Source of the DNA: a bacterium
GTDB lineage: Bacteria; Arandabacterota; Arandabacteria; Arandabacterales; JALGWA01
Direction: 5' to 3'
DNA length: 15,074 bases
NCBI GenBank assembly: GCA_025774425.1
Contig: JALGWA010000005.1
Location: 1 to 15,074 of the forward strand
A program made the translations under genes and the position numbers. Positions 6,585 through 13,318 of this stretch are shown here, one piece after another. The notes beneath the pieces were generated by a model. That model did not search any database, was not told where the DNA came from, and saw only the letters and a program-made list of their open reading frames with translations. The stretch's first letter is position 1. Each line of letters starts with the position of its first letter.

Positions 6585-6920
6585 ATGACTCACGATTCCA
6601 ACGCGGCGCCGTCGTCCGAAGTGCTCGACGCGGCGGCGCTCGTGGACTATCAGGACGGCTCCGTCGTCAGCAGGACGCTCGTCGACAAGAAGGCGGGCAC
6701 AGTGACCGCCTTCGCCTTCGCCGGCGGGCAGGGACTCAGCGAGCACACCGCGCCTTTCGATGCCATGGTCCACGTGCTCGAAGGCGAAGCCGAGATCACG
6801 ATCTCCGGGACGCCGCTCAGGGCCAAGGCCGGCCGGATGGTAATAATGCCGGCCAACGAGCCGCATGCGCTCCGGGCCGTCTCGCCCTTCAAGATGCTGC
6901 TCATCATGATACGGGAATAG
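6585..6920 (+). CDS. Small cupin-domain protein
   Basis: This 111-residue protein starts at ATG 6585, six bases after GGAGG; upstream in-frame Met codons lie antisense to the pilin gene. It is a single cupin_2 barrel. The first motif is GLSEHTAPFDAMVHVLEGEAE (His after Glu, followed by the Glu-Gly turn), and the second is AGRMVIMPANEPHALRA with the PxxxPH signature. The metal set is incomplete compared with the classical HxH motif: His is present in EHT, but the second His of HxH is replaced. The family of about 110-residue cupins with the VSRTLVDKKAGTVTxFAF start is widespread and conserved, with no firmly known substrate; binding a metal or a small ligand is the general expectation. It stands between divergent pilin genes and a convergent histidine kinase, whose stop is 26 bp away, and seems to be a monocistronic unit. 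Confidence 0.9.
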   Translation: MTHDSNAAPSSEVLDAAALVDYQDGSVVSRTLVDKKAGTVTAFAFAGGQGLSEHTAPFDAMVHVLEGEAEITISGTPLRAKAGRMVIMPANEPHALRAVSPFKMLLIMIRE

Positions 6921-6946
6921 AACAGCCGGCCGACGGGCAGGAGCGC

Positions 6947-8596
6947 TCAGGCCAGCGGGAAGCGGATCGTGAAGGTCGAGCCCTCGCCCGGCTCCGAGTC
7001 CACGGTCACCGTCGCGTTGTGGCTTTCTATGATCCCGGCGCATGTGATGAGTCCGTAGCCGTGACCTTCCCTCTTCGTGCTCAGCTTCGTCTTGAAGAGA
7101 TTGTCCTTGACCTCGGGATCGATCCCGGCGCCGTCGTCGGAGACGATAAGCAGGACTTCCGACTCGTCCGAGCGCGTGCTCACCCTGATCTCCCCCCCGG
7201 AGCGCCCGGTTTCGGATATCGCGTCCGCGGCATTGTTGAGCAGGTTGAGAAGCAACTGGGCGATCTGGTCGGGATCCATCATCACCTCGGGCACGCCGCC
7301 GTCGAACTCCGGCACGATAGTGATGCCCTTGAAGCGCTGCTGGCCGGATATGAAAGAGATGACGTCGGCGATGACCTCGTTGAGACCCGTCGCCCGCTTG
7401 TCGAGCTTGAACCTGCTGTAGTCCATGAGCCCCGAGGCGAACCGCTCGAGGTTCTCGACCGTCGACTTGAGCTTGTCCAGATTCTCGCAGGCCTTGTCTC
7501 CGTCGCCGCGCGTCACGGCGAGGTGTGTCAGCTCCAGCCCGCCGAGGATGAGGCCGAGGAAGTTCCTGATCTCGTGGGATATGGTCGAAGCCATCACGCC
7601 CCGGTCGGCGAGCTGCTGCAGGTTGAACAGCCTTTGTTCGTTCTCCCTCTGCTGCGTGACATCGTCGAGCGTGAGAATCAGGTCCGTCCCCTCGGCGCCG
7701 CTCCTGCAGCTCTCGCTCAACCTCAGGTTGTACACCCGGTCGGCGCCGGCGGTGTGCGCGACGATGCTGCCGCCTACCCCGCCGTCCTGGCCTATCTTCG
7801 AGGTCATCGCTTCATGCAGCAGTTTCCCGAACACGTCGGGCGGGAAGACCTCCTCTATCGGCATGCCGCAGAGATCGTCGATGTCGGAGATGCCGGGCAT
7901 GAAGGTCTTCAGAATATCGACGCCGGCCGCGTTTATCTTCTTCAGCCTGTTGCCGGCGTCGAACACGAAGACACCTTGCCTGACGCTGTTGAGGACGTCG
8001 AGGTACCATGTATTGAGCCTATCGATCTCCCAGAACAAGTACGTGTTCGCGAGAAACGGGGTGATGCTGTCGACGACGGCGACGAGGAGGTCGATGTCCT
8101 CGGGGCTGAGCTCGCTGCCCGTCACCCTGTCGCCCATCCCGATGATGCCGAGAAGCTCGTCGTTGTGCACCATGGGGCATGCGATGCTGATGCCGTGCTC
8201 CCTGAGCGTCGGGATGACCCCGGACTGCCTGTCGGACAGATCGAGGTCTTTGAGCTTCCACACGCTCTCGCCGCCGAGCAGCACCGAGCAGTTCTCGCTC
8301 GATATGTCCAGCGCCGCAAGCGCGTCGTTCTTCCTGAAGCGGCCCGTGGCGAAGAAGGTCGGGCCGGGCGCGCCCGAGCGCGGCCGCTTCAGCACGGCGA
8401 TCACGTCGCCGACGGAGAACTGCCCGCACAGGGTCATCAGAAGCACGTTCATCAGCCGGCCGAAGTCGGGTTTCTCGGAGAACTGCCTGGCGAGCTTGGA
8501 CAGCGCGTCGAGCGCCAGCAGGCGCCTCTCGACGGGCCCCCTGCCCGCTTCCGTCACCGCCGTCGCGGTTTCATGCCCTTCCGGGAAGTCGTTCAT
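6947..8596 (-). CDS. Soluble GAF-PAS sensor histidine kinase
   Basis: This 549-residue protein starts at ATG 8596, which overlaps the stop of the STAS gene by ATGA and has AAGGGG upstream. There is no membrane segment. Residues about 25-190 look like a GAF domain (a LMNVLLMTLCGQF helix, then GISIACPMVHNDELLGIIGMG). Residues about 195-318 are a PAS domain (VLNSVRQGVFVFDAGNRLKKIN ... TLDDVTQQRENE). The HisKA region has His341 in STISHEIRNFLG. The HATPase_c domain has N-box residues around NLLNNAADAI (451-460), G1 DDGAGID (487-493) and G2 GHGYGL (511-516). All kinase motifs are intact, so it should autophosphorylate. It is the last gene of the partner-switching operon and no response regulator follows, so its phosphate acceptor is unknown. 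It may serve as an additional cytoplasmic input to, or output from, the switch. Confidence 0.92.
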   Translation of the reverse strand: MNDFPEGHETATAVTEAGRGPVERRLLALDALSKLARQFSEKPDFGRLMNVLLMTLCGQFSVGDVIAVLKRPRSGAPGPTFFATGRFRKNDALAALDISSENCSVLLGGESVWKLKDLDLSDRQSGVIPTLREHGISIACPMVHNDELLGIIGMGDRVTGSELSPEDIDLLVAVVDSITPFLANTYLFWEIDRLNTWYLDVLNSVRQGVFVFDAGNRLKKINAAGVDILKTFMPGISDIDDLCGMPIEEVFPPDVFGKLLHEAMTSKIGQDGGVGGSIVAHTAGADRVYNLRLSESCRSGAEGTDLILTLDDVTQQRENEQRLFNLQQLADRGVMASTISHEIRNFLGLILGGLELTHLAVTRGDGDKACENLDKLKSTVENLERFASGLMDYSRFKLDKRATGLNEVIADVISFISGQQRFKGITIVPEFDGGVPEVMMDPDQIAQLLLNLLNNAADAISETGRSGGEIRVSTRSDESEVLLIVSDDGAGIDPEVKDNLFKTKLSTKREGHGYGLITCAGIIESHNATVTVDSEPGEGSTFTIRFPLA

Positions 8597-8943
8597 CGAC
8601 CCACCCCTTGCAGGTTGTATTCTCTCTCCACCTCGTCGCGCGACTTTATCGTCAGGTAGTCGCGGAGATCGAGGACTTCCAGTATGTGCACGATCTTCTC
8701 GCTGGGACCGCAGAGGACGATGTCCCCTCCCATGTCCCTCGAAATCTCGACGGTTCCGAGGATCGATCCCACGCCGGCGGATGAGAGGAATTCCATCTCC
8801 CCCATGTCGATGACGATGTTCTTGACGCCTTCCTCCTGGGCGCGGCAAATCGCCTCGGTCATTTCATGTGCGTTGGCGTTGTCCAGGGCCCTCCCCGGCA
8901 TGAGCACGATCGTCTCTGCGCCCCATCGCTTCTCAGAAATCAT
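8593..8943 (-). CDS. STAS-domain anti-sigma factor antagonist (SpoIIAA/RsbV-like)
   Basis: This 116-residue protein is made almost entirely of one STAS domain. The key segment is IDMGEMEFLSSAGVGSIL. Ser54/Ser55 align with the Ser-Ser of SpoIIAA/RsbV, the first of which is phosphorylated by the cognate anti-sigma kinase. The preceding Asp of DSSG is replaced by Leu, which is tolerated in the family. In the known partner-switching scheme, the unphosphorylated form binds the HATPase kinase and frees its other partner; the PP2C phosphatase encoded upstream resets it. The start at 8943 overlaps the previous stop by ATGA and has GGAGGG upstream. The end overlaps the histidine kinase start in the same way. 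Given the neighbours, the STAS-HATPase protein and the PP2C phosphatase are its obvious partners; this is inferred from context. Confidence 0.9.
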   Translation of the reverse strand: MISEKRWGAETIVLMPGRALDNANAHEMTEAICRAQEEGVKNIVIDMGEMEFLSSAGVGSILGTVEISRDMGGDIVLCGPSEKIVHILEVLDLRDYLTIKSRDEVEREYNLQGVGR

Positions 8944-9722
8944 CTGCGCTGCCCTCCATTCCCACGGACCTTCTTCTCGAGGTCCAGGATGTTGAGCCTG
9001 TCGTTCTCTCTCTCATATGAAATGCGGTCGACCAGTCTCTTGATCATCGCGAGCCCGAACCCGCGCCTCTGCCTGCCGCTGATGGCCCTCTGCGGGTCGA
9101 ACACTGCCCTCCGGCTGGTCGGATCGAAGCGCGGACCGGGGTCCTCGAAGCGAAGGTGGAGTGATCCGTTCCCCGGCGACACCTTGAAACGGATCATCTC
9201 GCCGTCGCGGAGCTGCCCGTGCAGACGGATGTTGGTCGTGACCTCGTAGAACACCGTCTCCAGGTCGAATGCGAACATCTCCCCGTGATTGAGCGCCATC
9301 AGATAGTCGTGAAGACCGCGCATCGCCTCCCCGATGCCTTCGACGGTCGGCGCCACGTCCACGGCGTACACCGGTTGCGGCTCGGCCGTAACCCCGGCTC
9401 GGGCCTCGGCCGCCGCCTCGACGCCGTCGCGCTCGGCGTGGAAGAGGTCGTAGAGGTCGAGCACGGTGAGGACGCGCTCGAGGCCGTAGGTCACCGAGGT
9501 CAATACCAGGGCCACGCCGGCCTCCTCGCACCTGTTCCGGGCCTGCCAGAGCGTGTTGATATGCGTCGAGGTCGCATGCTCGAGCAACGAGCAGTCCAGC
9601 CGAATCTCTTCCGCCCCCTCGCTCAACCGGCTCTCGAGCTCGGCATGAAAGCCCTCGAGGGTCTCCCCCCGAATGTCCACGGGAACAAGAAGGGCTGCGG
9701 CCTTCTCATGCTTGACTGACAT
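8940..9722 (-). CDS. STAS-HATPase fusion: RsbW-like anti-sigma kinase with its own antagonist-like domain
   Basis: This 260-residue protein starts at ATG 9722, with GGGGAGGA six bases upstream; the extra 13 codons to 9761 lack such a site. Residues about 5-100 are a STAS domain (AEEIRLDCSLLEHATSTHIN, then a long helix and VALVLTSV). The phosphosite region reads T51-S52-T53-H instead of DSSG, so the acceptor would be Thr or Ser in a degenerate loop. Residues about 125-255 are an RsbW/SpoIIAB-type HATPase: Glu160 and Asn164 in YEVTTNIRLHG (N-box), EDPGPRFDP (G1), and RRGFGLAMIKRLVDRISYE (G2 and lid). This would be a Ser/Thr kinase acting on STAS proteins and sequestering a target. Fusion of both partners in one chain suggests internal control. 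It overlaps the phosphatase gene by 17 nt. No sigma factor is adjacent, so the regulated partner is unknown. Confidence 0.9.
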   Translation of the reverse strand: MSVKHEKAAALLVPVDIRGETLEGFHAELESRLSEGAEEIRLDCSLLEHATSTHINTLWQARNRCEEAGVALVLTSVTYGLERVLTVLDLYDLFHAERDGVEAAAEARAGVTAEPQPVYAVDVAPTVEGIGEAMRGLHDYLMALNHGEMFAFDLETVFYEVTTNIRLHGQLRDGEMIRFKVSPGNGSLHLRFEDPGPRFDPTSRRAVFDPQRAISGRQRRGFGLAMIKRLVDRISYERENDRLNILDLEKKVRGNGGQRR

Positions 9723-11313
9723 ATACGGTCCTCCCCGCGTTCTCGTCAGCTTCATCGGCAACTCTGGCCGTCCATTTGAGCGCTAAGAGCGTGATGTCGT
9801 CGTACTGCGGTGCGTCCCCGACGAACTCCGCGTGCCCGGCGAGAACGCGCTCGACGAGCTCCGACGCCCCGAGGTCCCTGCATGACTCCACCAGGCGTGC
9901 GAACCTCTCCATCCCGAACTCGTCCCCGGCCGCGTTGTGCGCCTCGTTCACGCCGTCGGTGTACTGGATCAGCCAGTCGCCCTCGGTCAACACAATCTCC
10001 CCGCATTCCAGCCTCTCCTCGTATGCGCCGGGCGACACCATGCCGAGCGGGTAGCCCTTGGTCTTCACGGGCCGGGCCGGGCCGCCCCGCCCGCCGAGGA
10101 CGAGGAGCGGGTTATGGCCGGCCGAGGCATAGCGGAACCCACCGGTCCTCGAGTCGAGCACGCCGAGGAACATCGTCACGAACATCCCCTTCTTGATACT
10201 GGGGAGCAGTCTCCTGTTGACTTCGGCGAGGATCCTCCCCGGGTCGGCGAGGTCCCTTGCCACCTCCTTGACGATGTCGCGCGTCATCAGCATGACGAGC
10301 ATGCCCGGGAGCGACTTGCCCGACACGTCGGCAACGAGTATGCCCAGGTTGTGCTCGTCGAACTCGACGAAGTCGTAGTAATCGCCGCCGACCTCCCTGG
10401 CGCTCCTGTAGGCCCCCGCGATCTCGAAGCGGTCGCTCCGCGGATACTCTCTGGGGAGTATGTTCGCCTGGATCTCGCGGGCGATCTCGTACTCCCTCTC
10501 CATCCGCTCCTTGTCGACGAGCGCCTCCTTGGCGACATTGAGTTTCGATCCCATGACGCGCAGCGTCTCGGCGAGATAGCCGAACTCATTGTCGCTCCTC
10601 ACCGGGATGTCCATGTCGAGGTTATCGAGATCGACGGACTTGAGATGATCCGTGATTACGCCGATCGGCCGGAGCTTGCGCCGCAGCACCAGGATCGTGA
10701 CGGGTATGCCGAGCAAGACCATGGCGGCCGTGATGTAGGCCACCGTGCGCACCGAGGCTTTCTTCGCCTCCAGTATCGGCTCGGCGGACGCCGCCACCGC
10801 CAAGGTCCCCAGCGTCACGCCGTTCTCCTCTATGCCGACCGAGATGTATATGGTATCCGATGCGATGGTGAAACTCTCGGAGGGACGCAGAACGTCGAAG
10901 AAGCCGCTGGTCGCGAACCTGGTGAGCCGCTCGCCGGCCGCGACCTTCCTTATGTCCGTGTGCGCGAGAAAGACGCCGTCGCCGCCCGTGATCCCGGCCC
11001 AGTGAACGTCGGGGTTGTCGTCGGCGAGTCTCTTGCAGATGTTGTTGAGGAGCAGGGCGTCGGGGCCGCCGGCCGAGATGATGAGCTTGCCCGCCGGGCC
11101 CGAGTAGGACCTCGCCTGGACGAGGAGCTTCTCGACGACGTTCTCGGTGACCGTATCGACGTACTGGCTCGATATGACGTACCCCGTCACGAACATCAAG
11201 AGGAGGATGATGGCGGAAACGTACATGGTGAACTCCAGGCGGATCGACCTCTTGAACTGCGACGGCTCCGGCCATGCCTCGCCGGGCAATTGGCGGCGCT
11301 TGTCATCGTCCAT
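9706..11313 (-). CDS. Membrane-anchored RsbU/SpoIIE-type PP2C phosphatase with periplasmic sensor and HAMP
   Basis: This 535-residue protein has a strong site (GGAGGAG) before ATG 11313. One membrane helix lies at about residues 30-49 and a second at about 191-210. The roughly 140-residue loop between them is a single-domain, Cache-like periplasmic sensor (VHWAGITGGDGVFLAHTD). A HAMP linker (about 211-265) and a coiled segment follow, then the PP2C/SpoIIE domain (about 300-515) with its acidic metal ligands: GGDYYDF (Asp311), ADVSGKSLPG (Asp329), YASAGHNP, QYTDGVNEA (Asp453) and YDDITLLAL (Asp505/506). It should dephosphorylate phospho-STAS antagonists in response to an envelope signal, as RsbU does for RsbV. 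It overlaps the PorV-TPR gene by 11 nt upstream and the STAS-HATPase gene by 17 nt downstream, so the phosphatase, kinase and substrate are encoded together. Confidence 0.94.
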   Translation of the reverse strand: MDDDKRRQLPGEAWPEPSQFKRSIRLEFTMYVSAIILLLMFVTGYVISSQYVDTVTENVVEKLLVQARSYSGPAGKLIISAGGPDALLLNNICKRLADDNPDVHWAGITGGDGVFLAHTDIRKVAAGERLTRFATSGFFDVLRPSESFTIASDTIYISVGIEENGVTLGTLAVAASAEPILEAKKASVRTVAYITAAMVLLGIPVTILVLRRKLRPIGVITDHLKSVDLDNLDMDIPVRSDNEFGYLAETLRVMGSKLNVAKEALVDKERMEREYEIAREIQANILPREYPRSDRFEIAGAYRSAREVGGDYYDFVEFDEHNLGILVADVSGKSLPGMLVMLMTRDIVKEVARDLADPGRILAEVNRRLLPSIKKGMFVTMFLGVLDSRTGGFRYASAGHNPLLVLGGRGGPARPVKTKGYPLGMVSPGAYEERLECGEIVLTEGDWLIQYTDGVNEAHNAAGDEFGMERFARLVESCRDLGASELVERVLAGHAEFVGDAPQYDDITLLALKWTARVADEADENAGRTVYVSQA

Positions 11314-13318
11314 AGGATATCTCCTCCAGCTTGCTTATCTCATGCTCAGTCCGCTTTATGTAGTTCGCGATTTCCGCGCTGTCCGGCGCCAGGCGCGCCG
11401 CCTTCTTCCAGACATCGACGGCTTCGCCGAGCTTGCTCTGCGTGTACAGGTCCACCCCGAGGAACTTGTAAGCGTTGACGAGGTATTCGCGCACCGACAT
11501 GTATCCCGGCGCGAGCGCCTCCACCCTCTCCCACTCGGACACGGCCTCCGCAAGGCGCCCCTTCTCGAAGAGATCCTGCCCGCGCTTGTACGTCGCGGCG
11601 ACCTCCCTCTGCATCTCCGGGCTCAGAGCCCTGGCGGGCGCGGCCGTCGGCTCGGGCTCGGGCGCCCCGGCAAGCCGCTTCTTCTCGGCGGCGAGCCGCG
11701 CGCCGAGATTCTTGACCCACGGATGGTCGGGGAACCTGACCGCGGCCGAGTCGAGGGCCGCCTTCGCCGCGCCGTAGTCGCCCCGCGCGAAGCCGCCTTC
11801 GGCCGCATCGCGCCAGTGGGCGAACTCGGCCTTCTTGAGTGCGAGGCGCACGCGGGGGTCGTCGGGGGCGATCCTGAGGAGCGACCTGGTCACCAGGAGC
11901 GCCTCGTCGATCTCGCCGTAGCTCGTGAGCGAGTCCGCCATCATGAGGCCCCTGTCGATCTCCTGCCCGCGCGAGACCTGCTTGGCCGCGGCTGCATCCG
12001 CTCTCTCCAAGAGGCTCGCCGCCTCCCCGGAACCGGGATCGATCGAGAGTGCGAGGTTTGCGAAGTACCTGGCGCCGACGAAATCACCGGCGTCGAACCT
12101 CTCGCGGGCGTCGTTCATGTTGCGGGCATAAGCCGCCTCCCGCTCTTCCGCCTCGAGACGGCGCCTCGCCCCGGCCGCCCGGCGCGAGATCTCGACGGTG
12201 TCCATGCCCGCGCCCGCGGCTATGAAGAGGGCCTTCTCGTAGAGCAGAACCGCCCGGGCGAGGTCGCCCGATGCGCTGAGCCGGCCGCCTTCCTCGATGA
12301 GACCATCGACCATTCGCCGGTTGGACTCGGCGAAGCGCCGGCTCAAGAGTTCGTTGAACTCCGCCTCGCGGCTCTCCTCACGTTTCCTCCGCTTCTCCCC
12401 CACGGGGACGCCGAACCGGGCCGACAGGCTGAAGACGTGCATCGTGCCGAGGTCGCGCCTCGCCATGGCGTAGTCGAAGCCGACATACTTGTAGAAGAAG
12501 CCGAACCCCGCCGAGACTTCGCCGTCGCGCACGCCCGCCCGCAGACCGAGATTGCGATGCAGGCTGTAGTCCGCTCCGAACGCCGCCCGGAGGTCGAGGT
12601 CCTCGACCTTGGTCAGCCTTGCCGACAACATGACGACGTGATCCGGGCTTCCCGTCGGGCGCAGCTCGACGGACACGCCGCCTTCGATCGAATACGGATA
12701 CGTGACGCTTTCGTTGTCGAGTTTGATGCCCGGTCTCACGACGTTGCGGGCGACCAGCACGGCGCCGATCTCCGGGACCCTGGCGCCGTCCAGACCGAAC
12801 CGCCGGCCCGCCGCGAGCGTTACGCCAGGCGAAGACGTCGCGCTGTAGACGTCCGGGGAATGCTGTTCGACGGTCACGGCCGCCCCGAGGTCGTATCCGG
12901 ACACCGTGCGGCCGTAGCCGAGATAGAGTCCGAGCCGGCTGTCGGAGATCCATCCGAGGTGGAGGTTGCCGGCGTCCCGCTTGTCTATGCCGTCGACGCC
13001 CAGCCGGAACACGCCCACCCCGAAACTCCCGAAGTCCATGGTGGGCGCCGCGAAGCCGAAGTACTGGTAGCCGACGTCCGAATCGTAGAGCCCGCTGTGG
13101 AACGCTTCGAGCGAGTACCGTTCCGTGAAGGCCAGCCCGGCCGGATTCCAGAACACAGCCACGGCCGGCGCGGAGTAGACGAGATCGGCCGTTCCCATGC
13201 CGAGCTCGCGCGCGCCCGCGCCCAGGCTGAACGGAGACTCCGTCCCCCCGGCCCCGGCCTGCGCCGCGCCGCACGCGAGAAGCGCGATGCAGAATACGGC
13301 CGACCGCAACCTTCTCAT
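11303..13318 (-). CDS. PorV/PorQ-like outer-membrane barrel fused to a C-terminal TPR domain
   Basis: This 671-residue protein starts at ATG 13318, overlapping the upstream stop by ATGA. Residues 1-22 are a signal peptide (AVFCIALLACGAAQA). Cys16 could be read as a weak lipobox, but AxA-type cleavage fits a barrel better. Residues about 29-325 match the PorV/PorQ/UPF0164 family: FSLGAGARELGMGTADLVYSA followed by AVFWNPAGLAF is its signature, and the amphipathic strands end with VFSLSARFGVPVG. Residues about 330-671 are helical with several TPR-like units, for example FDAGDFVGARYFANLALSIDP, FEKGRLAEAVSEWERVEALAP and YTQSKLGEAVDVWKKAARLAP. PorV proteins serve as outer-membrane shuttles or anchors for type IX-type secretion. 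The TPR part would hang in the periplasm as a scaffold. The gene lies between a protein with a sorting-type C-terminal tail and a periplasm-sensing phosphatase. Confidence 0.88.
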   Translation of the reverse strand: MRRLRSAVFCIALLACGAAQAGAGGTESPFSLGAGARELGMGTADLVYSAPAVAVFWNPAGLAFTERYSLEAFHSGLYDSDVGYQYFGFAAPTMDFGSFGVGVFRLGVDGIDKRDAGNLHLGWISDSRLGLYLGYGRTVSGYDLGAAVTVEQHSPDVYSATSSPGVTLAAGRRFGLDGARVPEIGAVLVARNVVRPGIKLDNESVTYPYSIEGGVSVELRPTGSPDHVVMLSARLTKVEDLDLRAAFGADYSLHRNLGLRAGVRDGEVSAGFGFFYKYVGFDYAMARRDLGTMHVFSLSARFGVPVGEKRRKREESREAEFNELLSRRFAESNRRMVDGLIEEGGRLSASGDLARAVLLYEKALFIAAGAGMDTVEISRRAAGARRRLEAEEREAAYARNMNDARERFDAGDFVGARYFANLALSIDPGSGEAASLLERADAAAAKQVSRGQEIDRGLMMADSLTSYGEIDEALLVTRSLLRIAPDDPRVRLALKKAEFAHWRDAAEGGFARGDYGAAKAALDSAAVRFPDHPWVKNLGARLAAEKKRLAGAPEPEPTAAPARALSPEMQREVAATYKRGQDLFEKGRLAEAVSEWERVEALAPGYMSVREYLVNAYKFLGVDLYTQSKLGEAVDVWKKAARLAPDSAEIANYIKRTEHEISKLEEISYGR

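Noticed and set aside
6921..6946. Possible terminator between the convergent cupin and histidine kinase genes
   Set aside because: The 26-bp gap is too short and holds no convincing hairpin or T-run.
6572..8659. Long + strand open frame (695 codons) opposite the histidine kinase and running through the cupin gene
   Set aside because: Composition is low-complexity Arg/Ala/Val/Glu, no motif is recognisable, and it is antisense to a gene with clear kinase motifs. It is a by-product of high GC codon use.
9937..11478. 513-codon + strand open frame opposite the PP2C phosphatase
   Set aside because: It is antisense to a well-supported phosphatase gene and shows no protein family features.
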